Assembly: GCF_954871325.1 (NCBI RefSeq)
Contig: NC_088778.1
Coordinates: forward strand, 16,705,666 to 16,769,665
Reading direction: 5' to 3'
Source: Gordionus sp. m RMFG-2023
Taxonomy: Eukaryota > Nematomorpha > Gordioida > Chordodea > Parachordodidae
DNA length: 64,000 bases
This document shows positions 23,001-34,877 of the stretch, piece after piece. Position numbers and translations under genes: made by a program. A model generated the notes under the pieces. That model saw nothing but the letters and a program-made list of their open reading frames with translations. It did not search any database and was not told the origin of the DNA. Within the stretch, counting starts at the first letter, position 1. Every line of letters starts with the position of its first letter.

Positions 23001-26000
23001 AAAATCTGTAGACCCGGTTCACAAAATCTATAGACCCAGTTCAAGAGACCTTTCCATAGGCTGAATAGCTGGTGCTTTATGCTGCCAGAATTTTAAATAT
23101 TTTTAATCTTTGAAAATAATACAAATTTATGCCAGACAAATTGTGTAAAATATTTTTGGAATCAGGCAAAAAAAATTATAGGCTGGGCCAACACATATTA
23201 AAATTTTTGATGTGATGTCTTGATGATCTCTAATGTAATGTTCCATTACTAAAATGGTTTGGCCAAAGAGAATAATCAAATTATAGGGTTTCCCTTCCAA
23301 AAAATGAAACGTCAATCATAAAAGAAAAGGGTCTGATAGAAAAAGGAAAAGTTTCAAGCAAAAATTGAAAATGTCCGACCAAAAAATATACGGTCCAATC
23401 AAAAACGGAAAGGCCCAATGGCTTCGGGTAGAGACCGATCAAAAAAGAAAAAGTGTCAAACAAAAAGAAAATTTCAGTCAAAAAAGAAAAAGTATCAATC
23501 AAAAAAGAAAAATTCTCTTTCAAAAAGGAAAATCGTTATTTTTACAAATTTTTTTCTTGTCATTTAATTTCCTTTTTATTTTATTCCTAACTTTTTGCGA
23601 TCTCTAAGTAATTTTAGTATTTTTCTTAATCTTTTTTCAATTTTTTTATTTTTTAAATTTCACTTAATTTTTATTTATCATTGGCATACAAATTTTTTTT
23701 ATTAGTATTCTTTGCATATCAAATTATTTCATTACAATTACGATGTATATATAATACGAAAAATTATATTAATCATTAATAATTTCCCTTCTTTTACATT
23801 TTGGAATCCATATTTCTAAAATAATTTTTTGCATTCTCCTCTTTCTCTTTCTGTATACTCTATAAAACGAATTAATTCCTCCTCGTTATTAGGATTTAGA
23901 TTTAGATTTCTGACAAAATTTTTCCATTGGAAAAACACATTTTCAAAGGATTAAGATAAGGGCTCTATGGTGGTAAATATTATATTGTATGCCCTTTCCT
24001 TTCTATCGATTCTCTAATTGTATGATTATGATGAAATAGAACATTATCCATCACCAAAATCATATTCATCATTTTACTTTCTTCAAAATGATATGGTATT
24101 TCATTTATAAAGTTGCTAAAGTGTATAGCGTTGCAAGGGCCATTAATAACCTCGAAGAATATTATTGCAATTGTGAGAGAGCAGCAATGATACTAAAATT
24201 TATTTTCCTTATCCCTTCCACATTTATAATAGCCTTTTTAATCCACAAACCAATTTGCGTATTCTTTGCGAATCTTGATATTTGATTCGGTATTTTATCT
24301 AACTGAATGTGGTGATCCCTTTTAAAACTACATAAATCCAGAAGTAACCTTGATAACGTATTTTTTATCTTTCTACATCACATCTTTCTTTAATCATTTC
24401 ACATAACTTTTTTAAGGATAAAATAATATATATTCTTTCTATTCTTGATTTAATTTCTTGTGTGCATGTGATTCTCTTTTGCGTAAACTATATTTTATTC
24501 CATTTTTGAGATGGGAGTATTTTACATTTGTCACATAAGATAAGGGAAAAGAAAAGTCGCGATGTCGGAGTCCTTAAAATAGTTAAAAATGAGGAGGGTC
24601 AAACCTTATTCAAGCCGAAGGAGGTGATAAAAAGGTGGAAAGGATATTTCAAGGAACTTATGAATATTGCTAATGACAAAGATTTCCTTCCCGATATTGA
24701 GCCAAACATAAGTATGGTCGAACATTTTCAGGAGGATGAAGTTAGGACGCAAATGAACAAGATGCAAAAAGAAAAAACTAATGGCCCAGATGGAATTCCT
24801 ATGGAAGCATTATTCGGATGCCGAGAAGAAGGAGTCACGACCATGACGAACCTTTTTAACAAGATATTGGGAGACGAATTCCTAATCAATGGAGAAGCAC
24901 GATTATACCCTTATTCAAAGGCAAAGGAGACCCGCAGGAGTGTGGTAATTACAGAGGTATCAAGCTAACTTGCCACTCCTTGAAACTTATGGAAAGGATC
25001 TTAGTAACAAGGCTGAAGAACGAGGTGGAAATATCGGCTAAAAAATTCGGATTTGTGGCTGGCAAATCCACAATAGATCCTATCTTCGCACTAAGACAAA
25101 TGATGGATAAATATGGAGAAAAGAAAAGAAACCTACATATGGTCTTTATTGACTTGGAGAAAGCTTATGACATGGTCCCTCGCGATTTAATATGGTGGTG
25201 CTTGAGAAAACAAAATATCCCTGACGCATATATACGGCTTATGAAAAATATCTATGAAGCCTCAACTTCTTGCGTTAGAACGACAGTTGGAGTCTCTAAA
25301 CCTTTTCGGGTTGAAATTGGATTACATCAAGGATCTGCTCTAAGTCCTTTTTTATTCAATATAATTATGGACACGATAACGAGAGACATCCAAAATCCAT
25401 CTCCTTGGTGTATGCTATATGCCGATGATATAGTACTATGCGAAGAGACAAAGGAGAAAGTATTCGAAGATGAAAAGTGGTCAAAACGCTTAGCTGGATA
25501 TGGTTTAAAGGTCAACAATCTAAAAACGGTATATATGCAGATGAACGTTACAGGTACCCCATCGCTGGATGACCAATTAAAGTACCCAAAGGTAGACAGG
25601 TTTACATATCTAGGCTCGATGCTCATCAAGAGGGAGGTTGCGCAAATGAAGTCAATGCACGGATCCAAAAAGGATGGCTTAAATGGCGAAGTATATCCGG
25701 TGTAATGTGCGACAAGAAGATGCATATGGTTGAAAAGCAAAGCTTACAAATCCATCGTAAGACCGGTGTTACTCTATGGAAGTGAAACATAGGCATTAAA
25801 CGCTACGGAAGAAAAGTTATTACAAGCCACGGGGATGAGAATGATACGGTGGAGCTTGGGGTATACTAAACTCGACCATATGACGAATGACTGTCTCAGA
25901 GCAAAAATGGGCATTCAACCTATGGCGGACTTGATAAACGAAAATCGATTAAGGTGGTATGGTCTATACTAAGAAGGGAGACTAGTGATGTAAATCGAAA

Positions 26001-29000
26001 AGTATTGAACATGGAGGTGCCGGGGAAGAAAGGAAGAGGACGACCTCGTGTTACGTGGAAAGGTCAAGTAGACAAAGTTATGATGACTAAGAAGATAAAT
26101 CCGAACATGGCCCTTACTCGATCAAGATGGAAGAAACTTATCAAAACAAACCCCACGACTGTGGGACCATATGCATGATAAAGAAGAAGAAGAATGATTT
26201 GATATGCAGAAAATACTAATAAAATTTTTTTTATCTATCAATGAAAAATAAAAATTTAATGAAATTTCAAAAAAAATATTAAAAAAAATTAACGATTTTA
26301 TTTCATTTTCCTTGTTTGATTGGACCTTTTCCTTTTATCGAATTTCCTAAGCTTTTAGGACTTTTCCTTTTTTGAATGGAAAACCCTGTATTTAGGGTAA
26401 TTTTGTTAATAGAATCTCTATTTAGTATATTTTGAAAATGCCAAAAGCTGACTATCAATATAAATATCAAACAGAAACAAAAAAATATATTTGAAAAAAA
26501 TATGGATTAATTTAATATTTTAATTAGTTGTTGTGCCTTAGGTATACCCAATATATCATTTCAATGGTTCAAAGATGGAAATACTTTAGAAGGTCAAATA
26601 TATCCAAATTTAAACATCGTTAATTGCCAACAATGCAAACATGAGGGTATCTATCAATGCAAGGTATCCAACGATAATGGATTTGTCTGGAGTTGTCAAT
26701 CTCAAGTTGTCTTTTTATTTATTTTTTTGAAGCACACATATTCATCAATTTATTTAAATTTATATAAGGTGACGTTTCTAACTAATTATAGTAACTTGCC
26801 TTCCAATAAATGTAATGCACTATCTCATTTAAGTGATGTTAAGATGCCTGAAATAATTTACCACCCTCAAGCCCCTAGCGATAGAATCACTGTTGGCAGT
26901 TCAATAATTCTAGCTTGCAGGGCTGTAGGTAAGCTACCTTTACGATATGAATGGTATAAAAACAATCAGGTTTGCATAAGATTAGCAAAAATAATTTATT
27001 ACATAACTAAAATAATGTTTAAAAAATATAAAGATAATATCTGGAGTTGAAACAAACGAATTGAAATTTTTAAATATACAATCTGACACAGAAGATGGTG
27101 GTTGTTATCAATGCAGAGTGTACAACACATTTGGGTCAAGCCTATCTAAACCTGCTAGAATTTGTTTAGATTTTACCCCAGATTCAATTCAAATTACAGC
27201 TACCGATAAGGTTATTAAAACACATTTTAAATTCTAGCTAACCTCTTTATCTAATTTCTCTTACTTTATTATGATTTAAAACAACCTGAAGTTTAAAATA
27301 AAGTTAGAGCCAATGTTTGACTAATTTTTAAGGAACCTAAGCAATATACACTATATTTATAAATAAGTAAGTGATATAATATTATTAATACAACCATTAA
27401 ATACGGGAAAAATGTAAAATTTTAAGTGTAGGATTTTTAGGGCAAAAGTTGAACGGTTAAAAGCTAAAAATACTTTGCAAACTCCAAACGTTATATATAA
27501 TGTGATTGTGATTAATATATTCTGCATCCACATTTGTCTGACATATGATTTTTCAGAGTTTTTGAAACCATTAATAAAAACACAAAATTTCTTTCTTCTG
27601 AGGGTATACATAAAAATTAAAATTATCTGGAGCTATATGTTTTGGCACCTATTTAATCGCATAGAAATAAAACTGAAATTCTCTGAGAAAAAAATTCTTA
27701 AACGAATTAATACTTAATGTCAGGCTTGTTAATCGAATCGAATCTAGATCTCTTTAATCCAGGATCTACCTTTTTTTAAAAAAAGGATCACGTTTTCTTA
27801 TTTTAGAAATTCCTGAAGTAAATTTATGTGATGCAAAATTAACTAACATAAAAATAAATTAAATATGATGTAAATTTATTTATATATTTATAATCCAAAT
27901 TAGTCTTTAAATAATAAAAATGATAAGTTACTATCATTCATACATACAAGCCTTTCATTAAGAACATATTTAGCTTTGCCAAACAAGCGCTCCCCAAGAA
28001 CGCTTGATGGCAAAAGCGTTATATTTTTTTATGTATCAGTTTTTAAAATATTAATTGAACTATCATTTGAATAAAAAAATTATTAAATAAAAGCACATTT
28101 TGCAAAGATTTTTTCCTTATAAGTTTTTTTCTATAAATTTGAATAAACATCTGCATGTGGCTGATCGCATGTTTATCAAATGGATAATTAACTTTTAATT
28201 ACCAAAAGAATTTGCAGCAGATTGATATAATCCAATTAAGCTTAAATTTTGGGTGAATTATTATTGTTAATATGCTACTGTCCTCACAGTGAAGGGAATT
28301 ATATTTTAAGATATGATAATGACATTATTATACGGAGTTGAAGAAAAGGTAAAAAGGTCTCATTTATATCTGTCACATTATTTTTAATTTAATGAATAAT
28401 TGTAGCCTATAAATCAAATTTTTTTTAAATAAAAAATAAATTCATAAAAGGATCGAATATTTAACAAAATTCACGGTCCTCAATTTAAGAGAAAATCATA
28501 AATCCATGTAAATTGTCTAAATTAGGGTCGTATCCAGGATCGTCGATTCTTTCTCAGGGATCAAACTGAAACTCTCAGATTAAAAAATAAATGGCTCAGA
28601 ACTAGTTACTTAATTGCTCAAAAATATTTTTTCTTCATTATATTGCTTTAACCCCCCCCCCCCCCCGTCTTCCCCACTCCCGTTGTCGTAGTTCTTGCCG
28701 GTTCCTCAAAATAAAAATTACTGGTTTATTTTAAAAAGTGAAAATTTTGATTTGTAAGTATGGTTTTGAAATAAAAACGGAGTAAATTAAACATTCAGAA
28801 ATCTTTCACATAACATCCTTGCTTGAAATGTTAGAAAGTCAAAATTCTCCTAAAGATATAGTTATGAGTAAAAATTGTAATGTTATCAGTGGATCAAAAT
28901 TGCAATGTTATCAGTGGATTTTTATATTAACTTTTATAAGATACCATTATGAAATATTGTGTTAGAATTTTAGCTTTTCCACTTTATATCACCCTGATCC

Positions 29001-32000
29001 ATATAAATAAATAGCTCTTTTTCTAAATTTTATGCTAGAATCTTTTTAATCCCACCGCATTCACCTTTAAGAAATAGAGTGTTTAGCGTCAATGTGTAAT
29101 CAATCGATCTTTTTATTATGCCAAGATATTTTTAACCCTTAGCCCTTCCATACCTTATAATAAATATAATTCCTTGTGGTCTTGGGTAAAGATATTGTTA
29201 TTTATTAAGAAATCGGTTATTTTTTTTAAAATAACATAAACCACCTTGCGAAATAAATATCAGAGATCTGCAGGGGTACAATTTGCACGGCCTGGCCCGG
29301 ATTTTTTTAAAATATATTCTTTTAATTTTTATAATGCAATTTTAAATATTTTATTATATATATATGGCCCTTCCCGGGTATATTTAAAAAAATTCGGCCT
29401 GGCCTGTGTGGCCGGGTTTAGGGCCCGGCCTTCTGTTTTGTACTTTTTAAAAAAGTACGATATATCAATGAAAATAGTAAAATTATAATTGCTGAAGGAT
29501 AATAAAAATTTTTAGTGATATTCGCTGAATTAAATATTCATAAAAATATTAGGAAAAAAAAAGTTTAGAAATTTGATCCCGGAATAAATTTTACTAATTT
29601 TAAGGATTACAATACTAAATAAATGAAGAATTAATTATTAAAGTGAGTATCAATTTTTAGGCCGACTGATATGATGTTGTTTTGACGCCATATAAAATTT
29701 ATTAACTATTATATCTTTGTCTATAGCTGGATTACACATTGTTTTCTACTTATTTTGCTAAATTAAATAATCTTGTTTTTGATAGTGAATTACGAAAATT
29801 AAGTTTTCGCGAAACTACGCTCTGTCATATGTAAAGCATGTTACTTGTTAAATGAACAATTGCGATAAACATAGCCAAATTATCTATAGTTTGCTCGAAA
29901 TCAGAAAGTTTTATTCGAGAATGATTGATTTAAATCATGATTATATTTTGCTTTCAAATGGTTGGCACTTAGAAATAGTTTGCTTAGAAAAATTTTAAAG
30001 ATTTTGTGGGTTGAAAATTTTTTATTTTTAATAAATATGATAACAAATAATTTTCCCAGTTGATTAATGATTTTATCAATAGATGTAATGTAAATACTAA
30101 TAAAATATTTATTTTGATTATTAAACAAAATTATTTTTGGAACTTTTTCGTTTTTAAATACCCTACTATATATTAGCTATATCTTTCGCTTTCGTTTTAA
30201 ACCTTGAAAAATCATTTTTCATTTTTTGTATATTTAAAAAAATTTGAAATTGTTCATTATCTTGAAATGCGTTGCTTAAATTTATTTAAATTTTCAAGTT
30301 TTATCTTTATGGAAGTTGCTTCGTCTTTCCTCCTTTTCTGATAGTTAATGATATAGATGATTATCCTTAAAATTGAAGTAAGTTATAGAATTTTGGATCT
30401 CGCTCATGTTTAAGTGTTTTAATATAGAGAGCCCCTTAGGCCCTTTGATTTTTGTAAAAATGGCTTGGGCCCTCCAGCTAAACCGGAGTTTATTTGCATT
30501 ATTGCAATGAATGAAGGCCAATAGCCATTCAAATCTTTTTAAGCTTTTTACTTATTATATTAAACGCATATTTTTCATAAGATTTCGCGTGATGCACCAG
30601 TTGACTTTGTAATTGAAGTTTTTAGGCCCATATATTTTGCTAAAAATAATCATATTTCATCAATTTAAAATTTCTGATGAGCCAGATCGAGAAGTCTAAA
30701 TTTTAAAACTAATTTTTTATATTTTTAAATTGTGGGCTGAAATCTGTATAGAATCATTTTAATCACTGATTTTACAAATTAAGTTATCCTTATAGTTTTT
30801 TTACAAAGGAATTTGTGAATTAGGCTTCACATAATTTGAATCTTGTTTTAGATGACGCTTTAACACAAATATTGGCGAGAAACAAGATTTCTATGATTTA
30901 CAAAAAAGTACATTTTTTAGTAAATATAAATAATTTAACAAGACTGGAAAGATTTAAGAGCTTAATCTTTCAGGAAACTAAAAGATTTAAAAACTGAATG
31001 TCAATAAGATGGTCAATCTATATATGGTGCAATAATATATATTTATATATCATTGGCCAACATTAAAAATAGTAATATTTGAGTAATCGATTTGTTGATT
31101 ATTTTTGGGTAATTTCAATTTGTTGATTATATTTGTTTAAAAAAATTATTTTATAATATAACTATGCCTCTATAATTCAGCAAAGTCTCAAAGAAATTTT
31201 TTAAAAGGGTATTATGGTGTAAACTGTTGAAAGCTTGAAATTTAGTTTATGTAATATATCGGGTGGTGGTTTTTTAATATAATATATTGAAATTTTAAAG
31301 GGCCACTTAAGTTTTTCGCGGGGGAAGGGCGTAGAGATTGTCGGTTATATTTAATACTGTCATAGCTGCCTTATAAAAATATGATAGGGATCGGACCAAA
31401 ATTTTTTTTGATTAAATAAACATATTCCGAAAACAAAACAATAAAGAAAAGAAGAAAAAACGATAATTATTTTTAATTTTCCGAGCCTACAGTCTAATAT
31501 GGGCATGGGTTAATATGTACACGAAAGTTTTATTTAAAATTTTTAAAAATTGCGAAATTTATGATTGAACAAATAATGTTCATTGAAATAATTATATATT
31601 GATAAGTAAATTTATTTTAAAAAGATCAAAAGATTATTAACCTCTGTTAATTTATAAGATTTTAACTCCTTCTCGCGAAAATTAAGTTAGGATAACACTC
31701 AAAATCATTCTTGTCTTAATTTTTAATATTTTGAATTGGATTAACATGATTGAATTTATCAAAAAACCTAGATTGCTATATTGATAGGAAACTACGATTA
31801 TTCGCCTTTATTAAATTCTCTGGAAACTGTCAAAAATGATTGTAAAACGTTAGCCGCTCGACTAGATGGTTTAGGATTTAAAGTTTTTACCTATTTAAAT
31901 TTAAATCATCGCGAAATGTTAGAAAAAATTAAAATATTCATTCACACATTGAAACATTCGTTTAGCTCAAGAATGTATTTCGTGTTTTATTTCGGCGGGC

Positions 32001-33609
32001 ACGGCTTCGAAAAGAACGGTAAAAGTTTTTTGGTTCCTATTCAAAGAGTTAACAATGATAATACCCAACCTTTAAACTCAATTTCGCAAGATTTAAAAAA
32101 CGAATGTATATGCGTAGAGCGGGATGTTTTGTACAAACTAAACGACGGAAAAAATAACCCTTCTTTGATAGTTTTCTTGTTGGATATATGTAGGCTAGAA
32201 GAGATAGGATTGGATCATTTGACATTGACAAATCAACATACCGAAGATTTCGCCAATCAACATTCTTTAAAGTTTTTGAAAAATGTTAATTTAAAATTTA
32301 TCTTTTTAACTACTGAGACCAAAAAAAATTTAAGCGCTTACTAGTTATCAACTTAATAAATAAGAAAATATTTGTTTACCCCTAATAAGAAGAATAAGAT
32401 ATATTTGAAGGAATAAATTTAGTAAGCCACAAAGATTCATGTTAATACTAAGCGCTTGCTGAATATTAATTTTACAGTAAGTGAAAAATAATTTCCTATG
32501 AAAAATCCTTCAATTTTGGTGATGAAGAGGGATTATTTTCTATATTTTTAAGAAAATAATTGATTCCAATTTTACATTGCTCAAAAAAAAATTTTTAACT
32601 ATAAAATTTTTGTATATTAAATTACAAAACATTTAATTTAGATTTTTAAGGCTTATTTCTTTACCTGGTCACAATTAAATGCGGATTATTTTTTTTAAAA
32701 ATTATTGTCTAAATCTAGCCTTGTAAAACAATGTTATTATACTGTAGAAATTTTTTTGAATAACGATGATTTATCAAAAATATATCCTTCCTAAATTCGC
32801 TACTAATTTTATCTAATTGTCCTTTGCACGAGTAAATTTTTATTGTTTAATTAGAATATCATTTTTTCATTTGTAATATTTAACCTTTTTTTAAATTCTC
32901 TTGCCCAATAATAACTTTCTTCAGGTTTGGACCCTTTGATAAATATTTTTTGATTTATTTTTCGTTAACCCAATTATTAGGTTACTATGACAATTTTTTT
33001 TAAAAAATTGATCTTTAAACAGAACTAATTTAATTTTGTTGCACCTATAGAAAATAATCCGAATGAATTTATTATATAGCAGAAACATCTGCTTAATCGC
33101 AACCACAAATGGATCAAATTATTGTTAAACCTAATATAATTAATTTTTAAAAAATCACCAAGTTTCCGAATAAACAGAATCTTTATATTATTTAAAAAAG
33201 TGATATTTTTCTTTTGGTTAAATGTATCAATAACATACTTAATGTTTATTTAACTTTAAAATATAGCAATAATGATGTGAATCTCGCTAATCCCATTATG
33301 GACACTTTAACGTCTGCAAATCCATGCGGAAGCGATTTGGAAATAGGTGGTAATTACATCTTCGGTTATGCCACCAGTATAAGTAATAGAGCCTTCGAAA
33401 TGGAAGGCCAAGTCAATAGTATTTTTATGACCCACTTGCTCAAGTTCATCAGTTTAGCTTTACCGATTGAAGAGATTCTAAGGCTTACACGGCAGAGCGT
33501 TTTTGCGACAGAACCCTTGGCTAAATCAAATAATCAGTTTCCCGAAATCAGGAGTAATTTATCTAAAAGCTTTTCGTTGGCCGATAAAATTGTTCCCAAA
33601 GAGCCTTAA
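19860..33609 (+). CDS. MALT1: MALT1-type paracaspase: death domain, three Ig domains, caspase-like domain (9 exons seen)
   Basis: MALT1 is the Arg-specific cysteine protease and scaffold of the CARD-BCL10-MALT1 signalling complex (known). Exons 19860-20034, 20075-20440, 20483-20589, 20856-20979, 26528-26705, 26844-26969, 27034-27210, 31772-32343 and 33267-33609 join in phase, giving about 720 residues. Order: death domain (about 1-107), Ig1 (about 130-215), Ig2 (about 225-312), Ig3 (about 316-416), caspase-like domain (about 417 to the end). The catalytic His lies in GGHGFEKNG (codon 32000-32002) and the Cys in LLDICR (32189-32191). Acidic residues matching the human S1 pocket are present (the D of VKND, the D before ICR, the E of AFEMEG), so Arg specificity is likely kept. 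The protein ends soon after SNLSKSFSLADKI, so the C-terminal Ig3 and tail of human MALT1 are absent here or in further exons. The first coding exon is not found. Confidence 0.88.
20075..20440 (+). CDS. MALT1: Paracaspase exon: end of death domain and most of Ig1
   Basis: DNPSNRLLKKLKILNISI and HLLKVFEEFEYDPPLLLF resemble the last death-domain helices of MALT1. After a short linker comes Ig1: LVINNGGTIYLECIATGFP, then YQWFRKKEF with the core Cys and Trp. Donor gtaaga after a split codon (CA). Confidence 0.82.
20483..20589 (+). CDS. MALT1: Paracaspase exon: end of Ig1
   Basis: Follows a 42-nt intron. Reads LIDQGLYICRVHNSGMKNS, the D-x-G-x-Y-x-C motif of an Ig domain, which matches DAGFYVCRVNN of human MALT1. 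The end is either 20582 (donor gtaaaa) or 20589 (donor gtttac); each pairs in phase with a different acceptor of the next exon (20828 or 20856). Confidence 0.8.
20856..20979 (+). CDS. MALT1: Paracaspase exon: start of Ig2
   Basis: Reads PPKITRHPIAYLEIEENSTI, the first strands of an Ig domain. The acceptor is AATAG at 20855 or, with the other donor choice, GAAG at 20827. Donor gttagc after a split codon, opening a 5.5 kb transposon-filled intron. Confidence 0.75.
20980..23283. other. Paracaspase intron, proximal part
   Basis: Repeat pair at 21220/22428, and a GC-rich patch at 22570-22640 (GCGGCCACGACCGCGG, CCGGGGGATAGGGAGAGGG) that matches nothing I recognise; it may be a LINE 3' fragment. 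A G-run follows at 22963-22975. Confidence 0.45.
21220..22510. repeat. Pair of direct repeats of about 90 bp, 1.2 kb apart
   Basis: GATTATTTTATTTAAATATA and ATTATCTTAAT-GAAT-GCTTTTTAT occur at 21225-21300 and 22428-22505, both preceded by AGAATTAA. May mark the ends of an old element. Confidence 0.6.
23290..23535. repeat. Subterminal tandem repeat, about 20-bp unit (GTCAATCAAAAAAGAAAAA type)
   Basis: About ten diverged copies of a unit like TCAATCAAAAAAGAAAAA. A shorter complementary array (CCTTTTCCTTTTTTGA type) sits at the other end of the element, 26310-26380. Confidence 0.7.
24520..26200 (+). mobile_element. LINE (non-LTR retrotransposon), 5'-truncated, with RT domain
   Basis: Open stretches 24528-24968, 24980-25705 and 25954-26178 encode one LINE polyprotein in shifted frames: N-terminal RT fingers (KRWKGYFKELMN, KTNGPDGIPMEAL), palm (FGFVAGKSTIDP, HMVFIDLEKAYDMVPRDL, GLHQGSALSPFLFN), the catalytic YADDIV and a C-terminal GKKGRGRPRVTW tail. 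The apurinic endonuclease is missing, so the copy is truncated. The tail AAGAAGAAGAAG after the last stop suits the short 3' repeats of RTE-like LINEs; clade assignment is tentative. Frame breaks lie near 24970 and 25705-25950. Confidence 0.9.
26528..26705 (+). CDS. MALT1: Paracaspase exon: core of Ig2
   Basis: Reads CCALGIPNISFQWFKDG and HEGIYQCKVSNDNG, giving both Ig cysteines and the core Trp. It completes the split codon of the preceding exon (N, then CC). Ends QSQ or QSQV before a weak gttgtc/gtcttt donor. Confidence 0.8.
26844..26969 (+). CDS. MALT1: Paracaspase exon: first half of Ig3
   Basis: Reads MPEIIYHPQAPSDRITVG, SSIILACRAVGKLPL and YEWYKNNQ. Enters and leaves in phase 0; donor gtttgc. 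Confidence 0.8.
27034..27210 (+). CDS. MALT1: Paracaspase exon: second half of Ig3 and linker
   Basis: Follows a 64-nt intron. Reads LKFLNIQSDTEDGGCYQCRV with the second Ig cysteine, then a linker DSIQITATDK that runs in phase 0 straight into the protease domain at 31772. Donor gttatt. Confidence 0.8.
27211..31771. other. Paracaspase intron between Ig3 and protease exons
   Basis: AT-rich. Includes a C-run at 28652-28666 in a stretch with repeated TTGCTCA (28575-28635) like that at 46170-46320, and the MITE fragment at 29262. No coding sequence seen. Confidence 0.5.
29262..29440. mobile_element. Partial copy of the GGCCCGG-rich MITE family
   Basis: AGAGATCTGCAGGGG, then GCACGGCCTGGCCCGG, poly-T, GGCCTGGCCTGTGTGGCC and GGGCCCGGCC, matching the style and left end of the element at 34218. 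The right end is not found. Confidence 0.55.
31772..32343 (+). CDS. MALT1: Paracaspase exon: large part of caspase-like domain
   Basis: Begins IAILIGNYDYSPLLNSL, matching VALLIGNMNYREHPKL of human MALT1. Carries the catalytic His (FGGHGFEKNGKSFLVP) and Cys (VFLLDICR). After the Cys come about 50 residues with no counterpart in human MALT1. The donor is taken as gttatc at 32344; an earlier donor (gttttt near 32267) also keeps phase and would remove about 25 of the extra residues. Confidence 0.9.
33267..33609 (+). CDS. MALT1: Paracaspase last exon seen: small part of caspase-like domain
   Basis: Acceptor AATATAG. Reads NPIMDTL, NYIFGYATSISNRAFEMEG and FPEIRSNLSKSFSLADKI, matching IPILDAL, NIVFGYATCQGAEAFEI and LEIRSSLSEKRALTDPI of human MALT1. 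TAA at 33607-33609. Open codons after the stop (33624-33700) may belong to a further exon, but no good splice pair was found. Confidence 0.88.
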
Positions 33610-34217
33610 TCAATGAAAGATTATTAAGAGAATGGAAGATCGGTATTAAATATATTGGCGGAATACATTTGTTAATTATAAATAACGACACATTTTAAAT
33701 TCTACTTTACGGATGTTTAAATATAGACATTATCAAGCGAATAATAGACGGGAGAAAACGAGATATGATTAGCTCAACTTATTAATTTTAATAATTTCCT
33801 TTTACAATTAATAAAAAATCATTAAAGATTATTAAATAAATATTTTTGGAATATTAGAGAATTTATAGAGTTGCTAAAAGATGCCTTACAAATGTATCTA
33901 AACAGATGCATGGCCTAATGTATCTCGGTACAATTTTCCCATTATTTATTTACGAACAATTTATTATTATAATGTGAAAATTGAGAAAATATTGTTAAAA
34001 CTGAAATTTTAAACTAGTTTTCAGCAGTGAGTCATTTCCGTTTATCTTCTTAACATATTTTTGACCACACTGGAAAGTATTTCCATAAGTGCACTAGAAG
34101 GTATGCGCTATACTTTATGAATAAGATGTTTATAATAAAATCTTCAAATTAGTGAAATTCAGATAGTCATTTTCAAAAAAATTATATTAAGATGGGTGTC
34201 AAATTTGGTATTCAAAT

Positions 34218-34534
34218 TAGTGATCTGCAACGGGCCTAATTTTTCAAGCCCAGCCCGGCCCGAATTTTTTTTAAAAAAAATTCCCGACCCGGCTTTGCCC
34301 GAATTTATTTAAATATAGAAATTAATTTTTATAATTACTCAAAATCGTTTAGTTTCAATAAATAAAATAAAATATTTTTATTTTACATAAAAAATTCAAT
34401 ATAAAATTGATAAAGTCCGAATTTTTTTTAAAATATTAAACCCGGCCAGATCCGAATTCGATTATATTAAATAGAATTAGGTCCGGGCCAGATTCAAGCC
34501 GGGTACGGGCCGGGCCTAACTTTGCAGATCTCTA
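34218..34534. mobile_element. MITE (317 bp) with GGCCCGG-rich ends and perfect TSD
   Basis: TSD ATTCAAAT at 34210-34217 and 34535-34542. Left TAGTGATCTGCAACGGGCC, right on the other strand TAGAGATCTGCAAAGTTAGG. Alternating GCCCGGCC and poly-T stretches; no coding sequence. Confidence 0.92.
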
Positions 34535-34877
34535 ATTCAAATATTAAATCTATAGGGTTTTTTTTCTGGAATTTTTTAATCTATAATAAATTCAAAAAAA
34601 AGAATAAAATTTAAAAAATATAATTAAACGGGGAAAATCAAATTGTATCAAATAACCGATATAGCTATAAATTCATATATCAATACTTTTATAAAAATGT
34701 ATCTAAATAGGTGCAACATTATCTAAAAAAATCAGTAGATGATTTGATCGGTCGAATTCAAATAATATGTTTAATGCATATAAAAGCAATATAACAAACA
34801 TTTTATTTAAAATAAAGAAATTGCACTATCTATATTAAATAGATTTAAGTTTTAAAAAATTTATTCGATTTTTTTAC

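Larger units (their letters stand above)
23284..26388 (-). mobile_element. Tc1/mariner-like (DDE) element interrupted by a LINE
   Basis: Ends TAGGGTTTCCC (left) and, on the other strand at the right, CAGGGTTTTCC, flanked by TA on both sides (23282-23283, 26389-26390). The minus-strand remnant at about 23890-24070 reads ILVMDNVLFHHNHTIRESI, then YLPP and SPYLNPL, the second and third DDE blocks of the IS630/Tc1 type. Both ends carry short A/G-rich subterminal repeats. The LINE at about 24520-26200 lies inside, so its insertion is younger. The transposase is fragmentary. Confidence 0.7.

Noticed and set aside
25327-25740. Minus-strand open frame of 137 codons
   Set aside because: Shadow of the LINE reverse transcriptase, which has its catalytic motifs on the plus strand.
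28652-28666. C-runs here and at 36259 and 58262 as structured elements
   Set aside because: Plain homopolymer runs; they may mark old transposon ends but no paired end was found.
33624-33700. Additional paracaspase exon (RLLREWKIGIKYIGG)
   Set aside because: It lies in another frame just after the stop; the only phase-compatible intron would be under 30 nt, and similarity to the MALT1 C-terminus is not convincing.
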